Below, in pieces: positions 15,544 to 24,948 of a DNA stretch of 64,000 nt (positions are counted from its first letter, which is position 1; every line of letters begins with the position of its first letter). The notes beneath the pieces are model-generated. The model did not search any database, had not been told where the DNA came from, and saw only the letters and a list, made by a program, of their open reading frames with translations. This DNA comes from Accumulibacter sp. (lineage in GTDB: Bacteria > Pseudomonadota > Gammaproteobacteria > Burkholderiales > Rhodocyclaceae): positions 1 to 64,000 of the forward strand of contig NZ_JAMTDX010000027.1 of assembly GCF_023806625.1 (NCBI RefSeq). The letters run 5' to 3'. The translations under genes were made by a program, and so were the position numbers.

Positions 15544-16635
15544 TCAGACGTTGAACAGGAAGTTCATCACGTCGCCGTCGCGGACGACGTAGTCCTTGCC
15601 CTCCGAGCGCATCTTCCCGGCGTCGCGCGCGCCGTGTTCGCCCTTGCAGGCCACGTAGTCGGCGAAGGCGATCGTCTGCGCGCGGATGAAGCCGCGCTCG
15701 AAGTCGCTGTGGATCACTCCGGCGGCCTGTGGCGCGGTGTCACCGACGTGGATCGTCCACGCGCGGACTTCCTTGGGTCCGGCGGTGAAGTAGGTGTGCA
15801 GGCCGAGCAGTTCGTAGGCCGCGCGGATCAGGCGGTTGAGCCCCGGCTCGGCGAAGCCGAGGTCGGCGAGGAAGATGCGCTTGTCGTCTTCGTCGAGGTC
15901 GGCGAGTTCGGCCTCGATCTTTGCGCAGAGCGGAACGACCGGCGATCCTTCGCCGGCCGCCCAGGCGCAGAGGCGGTCGAGGTACGGATTGCCGGTGAAA
16001 CCGTCTTCGAGGACGTTGCCGACGTACATCGTCGGCTTGATGGTCAGCAGGCAGAGCGGTTTGAGCAGCGCACGCTCTTCGGCGCTCATCGGTAGCGTCC
16101 GTGCCGGCTTGCCCTCGTCGAGCTGGGGTTGCACACGCTCGAGCAGCGCGACGATCCGTTGCGCGTCCTTGTCGCCGGCGCGGGCCTTCTTGATCTCGCG
16201 GGCGTGGGCGCGCTCGACGGTGACCAGGTCGGCGAGTGCGAGTTCGGTGAGGATCGTCTCGACGTCGGCGAGCGGATCGACTCGGCCGGAGACGTGGACG
16301 ACGTTCGGGTCGTCGAAGCAGCGGACGACGTTGACGATCGCGTCGGTTTCGCGGATGTTGGCCAGGAACTGGTTGCCGAGCCCTTCACCCTTCGATGCTC
16401 CGGCGACGAGGCCGGCGATGTCGACGAACTCGACGATTGCCGGCTGCACGCGCTGCGGCCGGACGAGTTCGGCGAGCTGGGCGAGCCTTGGATCGGGAAC
16501 CTCGACGATGCCTACGTTCGGCTCGATGGTGCAGAAAGGATAGTTCTCGGCCGAGATGCCGGCGCTGGTCAGCGCGTTGAACAGGGTGGACTTGCCGACG
16601 TTGGGCAGGCCGACGATACCGCACTTGAGGCTCAT
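15544..16635 (-). CDS. ychF: Ribosome-binding ATPase YchF
   Basis: OBG-family P-loop protein of 363 residues that binds ribosomes and hydrolyses ATP in preference to GTP. Walker A is GLPNVGKST (9-17), followed by the switch region [16 protein letters not shown], a coiled-coil insertion and a C-terminal TGS domain ending [17 protein letters not shown]. Length and ends match the family. It sits 10 bp after pth in the conserved rplY-pth-ychF order, and its stop borders the island. Confidence 0.96.
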   Translation of the reverse strand: MSLKCGIVGLPNVGKSTLFNALTSAGISAENYPFCTIEPNVGIVEVPDPRLAQLAELVRPQRVQPAIVEFVDIAGLVAGASKGEGLGNQFLANIRETDAIVNVVRCFDDPNVVHVSGRVDPLADVETILTELALADLVTVERAHAREIKKARAGDKDAQRIVALLERVQPQLDEGKPARTLPMSAEERALLKPLCLLTIKPTMYVGNVLEDGFTGNPYLDRLCAWAAGEGSPVVPLCAKIEAELADLDEDDKRIFLADLGFAEPGLNRLIRAAYELLGLHTYFTAGPKEVRAWTIHVGDTAPQAAGVIHSDFERGFIRAQTIAFADYVACKGEHGARDAGKMRSEGKDYVVRDGDVMNFLFNV

Positions 16636-16645
16636 GCTCGGGTTC

Positions 16646-17221
16646 CTAGGATGGGACGATCTTGACGTGGAGCTGGCGCTGCGCGGCGGCGTAGTCCCCG
16701 GCGGCGAGCGCCGGCCAGGCGAGCAGGCAGCGGTCGAGCGCGCGCTCGATCAGTTCGCGCTCGTCGCGCCGCGGCGCCTGCAGGACGTGGCGGATCACCG
16801 CTTCGCGGTCGCCCGGGTGGCCGATGCCCAGGCGCAGGCGCCAGAAGTCGGGCGTCGCCAGGCGCGCCTGGATGTCCCTGAGGCCGTTGTGTCCGCCGTT
16901 GCCGCCGCCCTGCTTGAGGCGGATGCCTCCCGGCGGCAGGTCGAGGTCGTCGTGGACGACCAGCGTCTCGTCGGGGCCGATCCGGTAGAAGCGGGCGAGC
17001 GCAGCGACCGCCTGGCCGGAGAGGTTCATGTACGTCGTCGGCTGCAGCAGCCAGAGGTCGCCGGCGCGCGCGAGGCGACCGAAGAACTTCCCTTGCGCGG
17101 TCAGCGTCACGCGGAGCTGCTGGGCGAGCTGGTCGACAAACCAGTAGCCGACGTTGTGCCGGTGGTCTTCGTAGTCGCGGCCGGGATTGCCCAGACCGAC
17201 GATCAGGCGGGGCGCAGGCAT
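16646..17221 (-). CDS. pth: Peptidyl-tRNA hydrolase
   Basis: Releases tRNA from stalled peptidyl-tRNA. The product is 191 residues with the LIVGLGNPG signature, the catalytic region [29 protein letters not shown] and [13 protein letters not shown] prefer the ATG at 17221, which gives the usual few residues before LIVGLGNPG; a GTG at 17236 would add five. It follows rplY by 76 bp. Confidence 0.95.
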   Translation of the reverse strand: MPAPRLIVGLGNPGRDYEDHRHNVGYWFVDQLAQQLRVTLTAQGKFFGRLARAGDLWLLQPTTYMNLSGQAVAALARFYRIGPDETLVVHDDLDLPPGGIRLKQGGGNGGHNGLRDIQARLATPDFWRLRLGIGHPGDREAVIRHVLQAPRRDERELIERALDRCLLAWPALAAGDYAAAQRQLHVKIVPS

Positions 17222-17297
17222 GGCGTCGATCGGCACCGAAAAGCGAAGGCCGCCGTGGGCGGTGCCGCACGGCGGCCTGCGGGATGTTCCGCGGCGG

Positions 17298-17909
17298 TCA
17301 GCTGGCTGACGCTTCGCCCGCGCCTTCCTCGGCCTCGGTGGCTCCCTTCCTGGCCGGGATCGAGGCGACGACCGGATCGTCGTCGCCGTGCAGGACCGGC
17401 TTGACGCCGGCGGGGTAGGCGAGTTCGGAGACGTGGATCGCGTGGCCGGCGCTCAGGCCGCCGAGGTCGACCTCGATGTATTCGGGCAGATCCTGCGGGA
17501 GACAGGTCACGTCGACCTCGTTGAGCGCGTGCGAGACCTTGCCGCCGGCGAGCTTGACTCCGGGCGCGACGTCCTCGTTGATGAAATGCAGCGGCACCTT
17601 CTGGTGGATCGCATGTGCGGTGTCGACGCGCTGGAAGTCGCAGTGCAGGACCAGCGGCTTCCACGGGTGCATCTGCGAATCACGCAAGACGACGCTCTCG
17701 GGGCGACCGTCGATCTCCAGCGTCAGGATCGAAGAATGGAAGGCCTCCTTGCGCAGGTTGATGAGCAGATCGTTGTGATCGAGGTCGATCATCTGCGGCT
17801 CGGCGGGGCCTCCGTAGACGATCGCCGGCACGCGGTCTTCGCGACGCAGGCGGCGGCTCGCTCCGGACCCCTGGACGCTGCGCTTGCGCGCTTCAAGTTC
17901 AAACTTCAT
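17298..17909 (-). CDS. rplY: 50S ribosomal protein L25 (Ctc form)
   Basis: Binds 5S rRNA. The 203-residue product is the long form: an N-terminal L25 domain ([20 protein letters not shown] to about residue 95) and a C-terminal TL5/Ctc beta domain ([15 protein letters not shown] to [11 protein letters not shown]), ending in an acidic Ala-rich tail. It lies between prs and pth on the same strand, as in most betaproteobacteria. Confidence 0.96.
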   Translation of the reverse strand: MKFELEARKRSVQGSGASRRLRREDRVPAIVYGGPAEPQMIDLDHNDLLINLRKEAFHSSILTLEIDGRPESVVLRDSQMHPWKPLVLHCDFQRVDTAHAIHQKVPLHFINEDVAPGVKLAGGKVSHALNEVDVTCLPQDLPEYIEVDLGGLSAGHAIHVSELAYPAGVKPVLHGDDDPVVASIPARKGATEAEEGAGEASAS

Positions 17910-17994
17910 GTATGACTCCCGGTGGATACGAATCCCGCCCGCGACCAGGCGGGGAGTTGAAGAAATCCGGAAAGAGGTCCGAAACGCCGTTCGG

Positions 17995-18945
17995 TCATTC
18001 GATGAACAGCGAGGAGACCGAATCCTCGTTGCTGATCCGGCGAATCGTTTCGGCCATCACCTCGGCGACCGACAGTTGGCGGATTCGCGGCGAATTCTGT
18101 GCATCTTCGCGCAAGGGGATGGTGTCGGTGACCACCAGTTCGTCGAGGTCCGAGGTGTCGATCCGTGCGACCGCGTTGCCCGAGAGCACCGGGTGCACGC
18201 AATACGACAGGACCTGCTTCGCGCCGTGCTGCTTGAGCGCCGTCGCCGCCTTGCACAGCGTGCCGGCGGTGTCGACCATGTCGTCCATGATCACGCAGGT
18301 GCGCCCGTCGACTTCGCCGATGATGTTCATCACTTCGGCGACGTTGGCTTTCGGGCGGCGCTTGTCGATGATCGCCAGGTCGCATTCGAGGCGCTTGGCC
18401 AGCGCACGCGCGCGGACGACGCCGCCGACGTCGGGCGAGACGACCATCAGGTTTTCGAAGTCTTTCTTCCAGACGTCGCCGAGCATGATCGGCAGCGAAT
18501 AGATGTTGTCCACCGGGATGTTGAAGAAGCCCTGGATCTGCTCGGTATGCAGATCCATGGTCAGCATCCGGTGGACGCCGGCGGCCGTCAACAGGTCGGC
18601 GACCAGTTTTGCGGCGATCGGCACGCGCGCCGAGCGGACCCGTCGGTCCTGGCGCGCATACCCGAAATACGGAATCGCCGCGGTGATTCTCGCCGCCGAG
18701 GCCCGCTTCAGCGCATCGACCATGACCAGCAGTTCCATCAGGTTCTCGTTGGCCGGAGCACAGGTCGACTGGAGGATGAACACGTCCATGCCGCGGACGT
18801 GCTCCTGGATCTCGACGCTGATCTCGCCGTCGGAGAATCGGCCGACGTGGGCGCGGCCGAGCGAGATGTTCAGGCGTTTGACGACTTCGGCAGCCAGCGC
18901 GGGGTTGGCGTTGCCGGTGAATACCATCAGGCTGTCGTAGGCCAT
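17995..18945 (-). CDS. prs: Ribose-phosphate pyrophosphokinase
   Basis: Makes PRPP from ribose 5-phosphate and ATP for nucleotide, His and Trp synthesis. It has 316 residues, the family length, starting [15 protein letters not shown]. Features are the flexible ATP loop region [14 protein letters not shown], the metal site [12 protein letters not shown] and the PRPP loop [14 protein letters not shown]. Longer starts upstream have no homology. A tRNA-Gln gene precedes it. Confidence 0.96.
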   Translation of the reverse strand: MAYDSLMVFTGNANPALAAEVVKRLNISLGRAHVGRFSDGEISVEIQEHVRGMDVFILQSTCAPANENLMELLVMVDALKRASAARITAAIPYFGYARQDRRVRSARVPIAAKLVADLLTAAGVHRMLTMDLHTEQIQGFFNIPVDNIYSLPIMLGDVWKKDFENLMVVSPDVGGVVRARALAKRLECDLAIIDKRRPKANVAEVMNIIGEVDGRTCVIMDDMVDTAGTLCKAATALKQHGAKQVLSYCVHPVLSGNAVARIDTSDLDELVVTDTIPLREDAQNSPRIRQLSVAEVMAETIRRISNEDSVSSLFIE

Positions 18946-19032
18946 GCAGTGCTTCCCGGGGCGCCCGCACCACCGGCGCCGTAAAAGCAAGACGGGCAGG
19001 TCAGGCGGCCTGCCCGCGTCGCGGAAATCGGG

Positions 19033-19109
19033 TGGCTGGGGAAGAAGGATTCGAACCTTCGAATGCCGGAATCAAAATCCGGTGCCTTGACCAGCTTGGC
19101 GACTCCCCA
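19033..19109 (-). tRNA. tRNA-Gln (anticodon TTG)
   Basis: Minus-strand cloverleaf beginning TGGGGAGTCGCCAAGC, with anticodon loop TTTTGAT, T arm GAAGG/CCTTC and encoded 3' CCA. Position directly before prs is typical for the class. Confidence 0.95.
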
Positions 19110-19318
19110 GCGCTACAGCTCACGTTGGCCCGAAGACCAGCGAGGCGGGCATTATAGACGGCTTTCGCGCGGAAAAAAAGCGTCCGGCCGGCTGCTGGCC
19201 AGGGCCATGAATCAGCGGCACGGCGCTGCCGCTCGCGCCGGCTGTCTGGTAGACTGCGCGCGCTGCGGCCAGGCGCGCGGGGGGTCGGGTTGCCGGCGAA
19301 GTCTCGGAAGGGGTGACG

Positions 19319-22150
19319 ATGCGCGAATCGGTGCAGGAAAGCAGGCTGCCGGAGCCGGCGGGGTTGCCGGACGAGGCCGCACGTCTGCTGCGCGTCGTTT
19401 CGGAAATGGTCCGCGAAACGAGGCCCGGGCGAGCCGAGCGCGTGAGCCTGGCGAGTCATCTCGAACGCGACCTCGGGCTCGACAGCCTGGCGCGAGTCGA
19501 ACTGCTGCTGCGCATCGGCAACGAGTTTGGCCGATCGCTTCCCGAAAGCGCGCTCGCTGACGCCGAGACGCCCAACGACCTGTTGCGCCTGATCGGCCGG
19601 GCCAGCGCCGAGAGCTTCGTCAGCGGGCCGGCCGACCTCGCCGTCGGCGCCGGGTCGGCCGGTATGCCGGTGCACGCCACGACGCTCGTCGAGGTGCTCG
19701 AGTGGTACGCCGGGCGGACGCCCGATCGGGTGCATGTACGCCTCTATGGTGAAGACGAGCACGGCGAGTTCCGCGCCCGGACGCTGACTTGCGGCGAACT
19801 GCTCGCCGAGGCCAGACGCGTTGCCAGCGCACTGGTCACGCGCGGCCTGCAACCGCGGCAGGCGGTGGCGCTGATGCTGCCGACCGGGCGTGACTACCTC
19901 TCGTCGTTCTTCGGCGTGATGCTGGCCGGCGGCATTCCGGTGCCGATCTATCCGCCGGCGAGGCTCGGGCAGATCGAGGATCACCTCAAGAGGCATGCGC
20001 GAATCCTGGCCAACGCCGAAGCCGTGTTCATGATCACCGTGCCGCAGGCCAAGGGCGTCGCCGCGCTATTGCGTGCCGAAGCGCCGGCGCTGAGCGAGAT
20101 CCTGACTCCCGACGAACTCGACGGCCAGGCGATCGGCCTGCTCTACCGCGCGACCGCCGCCGACATCGCGTTCCTGCAGTACACCTCGGGCAGCACCGGC
20201 GATCCCAAGGGGGTCGTGCTCAGCCACGCGAACCTGCTCGCCAATCTGCGGGCGATGGGCGAAGCGGTCGACGTGTCGAGCAACGACGTGTTCGTCTCGT
20301 GGCTGCCGCTCTATCACGACATGGGCCTGATCGGCGCCTGGTTCGGCTCGCTCTATTTCGGCATGCCGCTCGTCCTGATGTCGCCGCTGGCCTTTCTCTC
20401 GCGACCGGTGCGCTGGCTGCGCGCGATCGCCGAGCATCGCGGCACCGTTTCGGCGGCACCGAATTTCGCCTACGACCTCTGCGCGCGCAAGCTCGCCGAC
20501 GCCGATCTCGAAGGGCTCGACCTGTCTTCGTGGCGGTTGGCGCTCAACGGTGCGGAACCGGTGAGCCCGGCGACGGTCGCCGCCTTCGCCGACCGCTTCG
20601 CTCCCCACGGGCTGCATCGCGAAGCGATCACGCCGGTCTACGGCCTCGCCGAATGCTCGGTCGGTCTGGCCTTTCCAGCGCTTGGACGCGGCCCGCGGAT
20701 CGACCGGATCGACCGCCAGGCGCTGGTCGCCGACAGGCAGGCGCTGCCCGCGGGCGCGGCCGACCCAGCGCCGATGGAAGTGCCGGCCTGCGGCCGGGTG
20801 ATCCCCGGGCACGAGATTCGCATCGTCGATGAGCAGGGCAGCGAGCTGCCCGACCGCCACGTCGGGCGATTGCAGTTTCGCGGGCCGTCGGCGACTTCGG
20901 GCTACTACCGGAACCCGACGGCGACGCAGGCGCTGTTCCGCAACGGCTGGCTCGATTCGGGCGATTTCGCGTACGTCGTCGATGGCGAGATCTTCCTCAC
21001 CGGCCGGGTCAAGGACCTGATCATCCGCGGCGGCCGCAACCTCTATCCGTACGAACTCGAGCAGGCCGTCGGCAACCTCGCCGGAATCCGCCGGGGATGC
21101 GTCGCAGTGTTCGCGAGCAGCGACCCGGCCAATGCCACCGAGAGGCTGATCGTCCTCGCCGAGACGCGCGAGGACGACCCGGCGCGGCGCGAGGCGCTTC
21201 GCCGGCAGATCGACGAGGTGGCCGTCGAGGTCGCCGGCCTGCCGGCCGACGAGGTCGTTCTCGCGCCGCCGAACTCGGTGCTCAAGACTTCGAGCGGGAA
21301 AATCCGGCGCGCCGCTTCGCGTGAAGCCTTCGAGCGCGGGCTGATCGGCGTTCCGGGGCCTTCGCCGCGGCGGCAGATGCTGCGCCTGGCCGCGGTGGCG
21401 CTGCGTGCGCGCGCCGGCGAACTCGGCCGGCGAGTGGCGCGGCGGGTCTACGGTCTCTGGGCCTGGCTGGTCTTCGTCGTGCTGGCGATTCCCGTCGCGC
21501 TGCTGGTCACCGGCCTGCAGGCGCCGGCCGTCGGGCGGCGCGTCGTTCATTTCGCCGGGCGGGTCTTCCTCGCGCTCTGCGGAATCGAGATCAGGGCCGA
21601 CCAGGCGATCGAGCCGCCGGCCGGGCCGCACCTGCTGCTCGTCAACCACTGCAGTTATCTCGATTCGCTGGTGCTCTTCGCGCTCGTGCCGCCGGGCGCG
21701 GACTACCGTTTCGTGGCCAAGCGGGAGTTCGTCAGCCAGCGGCTGATCCACGCCTTCCTGCGCGGTCTCGGAACGCTGTTCGTCGAGCGCTTCGAGGCCG
21801 CGAAGAGCGTCGAGGACGTCGACGCGCTGGTCGACGCACTGCGCGATGGCCAGCGGCTGGTGATCTTTCCCGAAGGGACGTTCTCGCGCGAAGCCGGCCT
21901 CAAGCCGTTCCGCATGGGCGCCTTCGTCGCCGCCGTGCGTGCCGCGGTGCCGGTGTGGGTCGGCGGGCTGCGCGGGACGCGCGCCGTGCTTCGCGATCGC
22001 ACGTGGGTACCGCGGCGAGGTTCGGTGGACTTCGCCTGCGGGCCGCTGCTCGCACCGTCCGGTGACGACTGGGCGGCGGCGGTGCGCCTGCGCGACGCGA
22101 CGCGGCGGGCGATGCTCGAACTCTGCGGCGAGCACGACCTCGACCGCTGA
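19319..22150 (+). CDS. ACP / acyl-AMP ligase / PlsC acyltransferase fusion protein
   Basis: A 943-residue three-part protein. Residues 1-95 are an acyl carrier domain with the phosphopantetheine serine at 56 (GLDSLARVELL). Residues about 120-690 are an AMP-forming fatty acyl ligase (P-loop FLQYTSGSTGDPKGV; TPVYGLAECSVGL; DSGDF; LIIRGGRNLYP; KTSSGKIRR). One hydrophobic segment (LVFVVLAIPVALLV) leads to a PlsC acyltransferase (HX4D in VNHCSYLD, FPEGTFSREAGL). The likely scheme is to activate a fatty acid, load it on the fused carrier and transfer it to a lysophospholipid or similar acceptor at the membrane; product unknown. GGAAGGGG precedes the ATG. Confidence 0.85.
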   Translation: MRESVQESRLPEPAGLPDEAARLLRVVSEMVRETRPGRAERVSLASHLERDLGLDSLARVELLLRIGNEFGRSLPESALADAETPNDLLRLIGRASAESFVSGPADLAVGAGSAGMPVHATTLVEVLEWYAGRTPDRVHVRLYGEDEHGEFRARTLTCGELLAEARRVASALVTRGLQPRQAVALMLPTGRDYLSSFFGVMLAGGIPVPIYPPARLGQIEDHLKRHARILANAEAVFMITVPQAKGVAALLRAEAPALSEILTPDELDGQAIGLLYRATAADIAFLQYTSGSTGDPKGVVLSHANLLANLRAMGEAVDVSSNDVFVSWLPLYHDMGLIGAWFGSLYFGMPLVLMSPLAFLSRPVRWLRAIAEHRGTVSAAPNFAYDLCARKLADADLEGLDLSSWRLALNGAEPVSPATVAAFADRFAPHGLHREAITPVYGLAECSVGLAFPALGRGPRIDRIDRQALVADRQALPAGAADPAPMEVPACGRVIPGHEIRIVDEQGSELPDRHVGRLQFRGPSATSGYYRNPTATQALFRNGWLDSGDFAYVVDGEIFLTGRVKDLIIRGGRNLYPYELEQAVGNLAGIRRGCVAVFASSDPANATERLIVLAETREDDPARREALRRQIDEVAVEVAGLPADEVVLAPPNSVLKTSSGKIRRAASREAFERGLIGVPGPSPRRQMLRLAAVALRARAGELGRRVARRVYGLWAWLVFVVLAIPVALLVTGLQAPAVGRRVVHFAGRVFLALCGIEIRADQAIEPPAGPHLLLVNHCSYLDSLVLFALVPPGADYRFVAKREFVSQRLIHAFLRGLGTLFVERFEAAKSVEDVDALVDALRDGQRLVIFPEGTFSREAGLKPFRMGAFVAAVRAAVPVWVGGLRGTRAVLRDRTWVPRRGSVDFACGPLLAPSGDDWAAAVRLRDATRRAMLELCGEHDLDR

Positions 22151-22166
22151 CTGCAGCGGGGGAGGG
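22081..22166 (+). repeat. Direct repeat, left copy (3' end of the acyltransferase gene)
   Basis: This 86-bp stretch, covering the last codons, stop and 16 bp beyond, recurs in degraded form at 26839-26919. The two copies bracket the toxin-antitoxin, sulfatase and maturase genes. Confidence 0.75.
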
Positions 22167-22422
22167 TGAGCCGGATGGCGAACGCGGGGCACGCGCCGCG
22201 TCCGACAGGCCGCGGGTCACCGCCGCGGCGGCCGGCTTCCACGCCGGAGCGGGTGTGCGACGGCGGCCGGACGATCGTCGATCAGAGCCGTTCGCGGGTC
22301 GAGGGAAGAGATCTAGCGCGTTTCGGCGCCTCGAGATGGGTCTCGGGGAACCGGGCGCGTCAGGCGGACGGCCCGGAAGGCGGTTCATCCTGCTCGCAGG
22401 ATCTGGGCTTGCCCGGACGGTG

Positions 22423-22744
22423 TCACGGAATCTCGATCTCGATCAACCTGGATCGTCTGGCGCTCTCGACAGCGGCGACGACCATGTGCTCGCAGGCGCG
22501 TATGCGCGACCAGCTCGTGGTGCTCAGGACGATCATTCCGATCGCTCTGGCGCTGAGGTTCTGCTGATGCTGGAGCCGGCGATCCGTGGTGATCAGAAGA
22601 TTGAACTCTTCTCTGTCCGCCGCCCAGAGCGGTTCGCCGTTGCGCAGCGTTGACCAGCCCTGCTCAAAGGCGGTTACTACGAGGTGATCGGGCAAGGCAA
22701 AGGCGGAGTGGCACGGGCGTACCCTGATCGAACAGGAGACGCAT
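22423..22744 (-). pseudogene. DUF5615 (Mut7-C/PIN-like) toxin, frameshifted
   Basis: Starts with ATG directly after the DUF433 stop (TAGATG) and reads MRLLFDQGTPVPLR, the family start. One extra base near 22696 shifts the frame, and the rest (ALPDHLVVTAFEQGW; FNLLITTDRRLQHQQNLSA; IVLSTTSWSRI) continues in the next frame to the natural stop at 22423. The two parts together have the usual length of about 107 residues. DUF5615 proteins are predicted PIN-like ribonucleases paired with DUF433, and the lesion should inactivate this toxin. Confidence 0.75.
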
Positions 22745-22966
22745 CTACGCTGCCGCAAGTGAGCTCCGCGCTGCGTGCTCGATAACGCGCTTCGCCTGGT
22801 CAAGGCTGACGCCCGGAAACCATTCAATGAACTCGGCCAGCGTTGCACCCGCCTCGAGATTTTCGAAGAGGGCCGCGACCGGCACACGCGTGCCCCGAAA
22901 GACCCAGACCCCGCTCACCAGGTCAGGATGGGACTCTACGGCTGGACAGGGTGACCAATCAATCAT
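22745..22966 (-). CDS. DUF433 antitoxin
   Basis: A 73-residue DUF433 protein (HPDLVSGVWVFRGTRVPVAAL, then AEFIEWFPGVSLDQAKRVIE), a small winged-helix-like fold serving as the antitoxin of predicted DUF433/DUF5615 pairs. It is intact, and its stop abuts the toxin ATG. With the toxin frameshifted it probably survives as an orphan. Confidence 0.85.
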   Translation of the reverse strand: MIDWSPCPAVESHPDLVSGVWVFRGTRVPVAALFENLEAGATLAEFIEWFPGVSLDQAKRVIEHAARSSLAAA

Positions 22967-23177
22967 CGCTGGATTCTAACACTCTCTCCGAGTTCGATCC
23001 GCTCAGATTCCGGGGCAGCGTTGGCATCGTGGGTGCGTAGCCAGAGTGCTCTCCTTCGCTCGATCGACGCTTTGCCAAGGTCATCTTGTCGTGGCAAGGC
23101 AGTGCTTCACCAGCCAGCCGATCTGGCACGGTTTACGAACCTGATCCGCTGTTGCTGCCGATCGGGCTGGCTCGAGG

Positions 23178-24875
23178 TCAATGGCCCGCGTGGCTGGTCG
23201 TCCTGGCTTCCTTGATGGCGGTCATGATCTGGTCCAGGTTGTAGCTCGCCGGGGCCTGGAGCGGCGGGAACGCCCTGAACGTTTCCAGCTCCTTCAGCCA
23301 CAGCATTTGGCCGATCGGCAGCAGGTTCCAGTCATAGATGTAGGCGGTGCTCGGCGCGGCCAGCGCACCGCCGTATCCCAGCAGTGTCTTCTGGTCATCG
23401 GCCACCGCCTGCTCGAACGGGTCGCGCCTGATGTTGTTGACCTGCGTCCAGTGATAGTTGACGACCCCGGTCAGGCCGCCCGTCGCCGAAGAAGGCGCCA
23501 TCGTGTAGTAGAACTTCCAGTTCTTGTAGCGCACCGCCGACGGATGCGTTCCGGTCCAGTAGTACAGCGTGTCGCGTGCGGACGGTCCCTGTCCCTCGAG
23601 GTAGGCGCGCTGGTTCACGCCGTCGAGCGTGGTCTTGACGATGCCCGGATAATGGCCCGCCTCGATCTGTTTCTTCAGCGCGTCGCCTTTCGGACCGCCG
23701 GCGATGTCCACCAGCGTCGGCATCCAGTCGAGCGCCGACATCATCTCCGTCTTCACAGTCCCGGGCTTGATGTGGCCCGGCCAGCGAACCACCAATGGTA
23801 CCCTCATCCCGCCTTCCCAGGTCGTCAGCTTGCCGCCGCGGAACGGCGTGACCCCGCCATCCGGATACGTGATGGCCTCGGCGCCGTTGTCGGTGGTGAA
23901 CACGACGATCGTGTTGTCGAGCTGGCCCATGTCCTCGAGCTTCTTCAGCACGTAGCCGATGTTGTCATCGAGCTGTTTCATCCCGGCCTCGTTGATGCCC
24001 CAGTCCTTGCCGCCCTTCTCGCCGAGCATCGCCTCGTACTTGGGCGAGAGCATCGTGGTGATGTGCATGCGGGCCGGGTTGTACCAGACGAAGAACGGCT
24101 TGCCCGTCTTCTTCGGGTCGTTGCGGTCGAGGTAATCGATGACCTTGGACGAGATCTCCTCGTCGACGGTCCTCGACCGATCCAGTGTGAGCGGACCTTC
24201 GTCCTTGCAGGTCTGGTTCCTGGCGGTGCCGTCGGAGGACGTGCAGGCGATGATCGGGCGCGGAGGCGTCATGCACAGCGTCGTGCGCGGGTCGACAGCG
24301 CCCGGCGGGTCCGAGAGTCCGCGAATCGGCGTGTTCCTGCACGGCGGAACGACGGTTTGCTCGAGCGGCGACTTGTTGATGTCCGGGAAGCTCACGCCCT
24401 GCATCGCGTCGAGGTGATACAGGTAGCCCCAGAACTCCTGGAAACCGTGTGCCGTCGGCAGCGAGTCGGTCTTGTCGCCGAGGTGATTCTTCCCGAACTC
24501 CCCGGTGTTGTAGCCGAGGTCGCGGAGGAACCGTGCGAGCGACGGCGTCCCGGGCAGCAGCGAGCTGGTCGCCCCTGGCAGCTGCGGCATGATCATGCCG
24601 GCACGGATTGGATGCATCCCGGTGAAGAAGGCGGTCCGGCCCGCCGTGCAGCTCTGCTCGGCGTAATAGGTCATGAACAGCGCGCCTTCCTGCGCGATGC
24701 GGTCGATGTTCGGCGTCTCGCCGACCATCAGTCCCCGGTGATAGACCGACGGCTGCATGATGCCGATGTCGTCGCCCATGATGAAAAGGATGTTCGGCTT
24801 GCTCGCCTGCGCGGCGGCCGTTGCGCTGGTCGCCGCGAAGAGCGCTGACCAGAGCAGCTTGTGTGTGGTCTTCAT
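23178..24875 (-). CDS. Secreted cysteine-type sulfatase (arylsulfatase family)
   Basis: Formylglycine sulfatase of 565 residues. A signal peptide covers residues 1-24. Metal-binding acids lie in NILFIMGDDIG, and the modified cysteine is Cys76 in SCTAGR, the C-x-A-x-R form. Other active-site parts are GKNHLGD, the TTDNGAE metal site and the RVPLVVRWPGH region. Cysteine must be oxidised to formylglycine before export, which fits the radical-SAM maturase gene 73 bp upstream on the same strand. The substrate is unknown; its best hallmarks are those of group I arylsulfatases. Confidence 0.9.
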   Translation of the reverse strand: MKTTHKLLWSALFAATSATAAAQASKPNILFIMGDDIGIMQPSVYHRGLMVGETPNIDRIAQEGALFMTYYAEQSCTAGRTAFFTGMHPIRAGMIMPQLPGATSSLLPGTPSLARFLRDLGYNTGEFGKNHLGDKTDSLPTAHGFQEFWGYLYHLDAMQGVSFPDINKSPLEQTVVPPCRNTPIRGLSDPPGAVDPRTTLCMTPPRPIIACTSSDGTARNQTCKDEGPLTLDRSRTVDEEISSKVIDYLDRNDPKKTGKPFFVWYNPARMHITTMLSPKYEAMLGEKGGKDWGINEAGMKQLDDNIGYVLKKLEDMGQLDNTIVVFTTDNGAEAITYPDGGVTPFRGGKLTTWEGGMRVPLVVRWPGHIKPGTVKTEMMSALDWMPTLVDIAGGPKGDALKKQIEAGHYPGIVKTTLDGVNQRAYLEGQGPSARDTLYYWTGTHPSAVRYKNWKFYYTMAPSSATGGLTGVVNYHWTQVNNIRRDPFEQAVADDQKTLLGYGGALAAPSTAYIYDWNLLPIGQMLWLKELETFRAFPPLQAPASYNLDQIMTAIKEARTTSHAGH

Positions 24876-24948
24876 CGATTGCTCCTGTGAATGCCCTGTC
24901 CAATCGTCACGACTCTCGGTTCCGCCCGGGCTCGGCGCGGGATGCCGT

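Noticed and set aside
15421..15545. attR copy of the tRNA-Thr 3' end at the island's right border
   Set aside because: No stretch matching the T arm or acceptor sequence beyond a few bases.
20066..22192. 708-codon minus-strand frame opposite the acyl ligase
   Set aside because: Antisense shadow of the ACP/AMP-ligase/acyltransferase gene.
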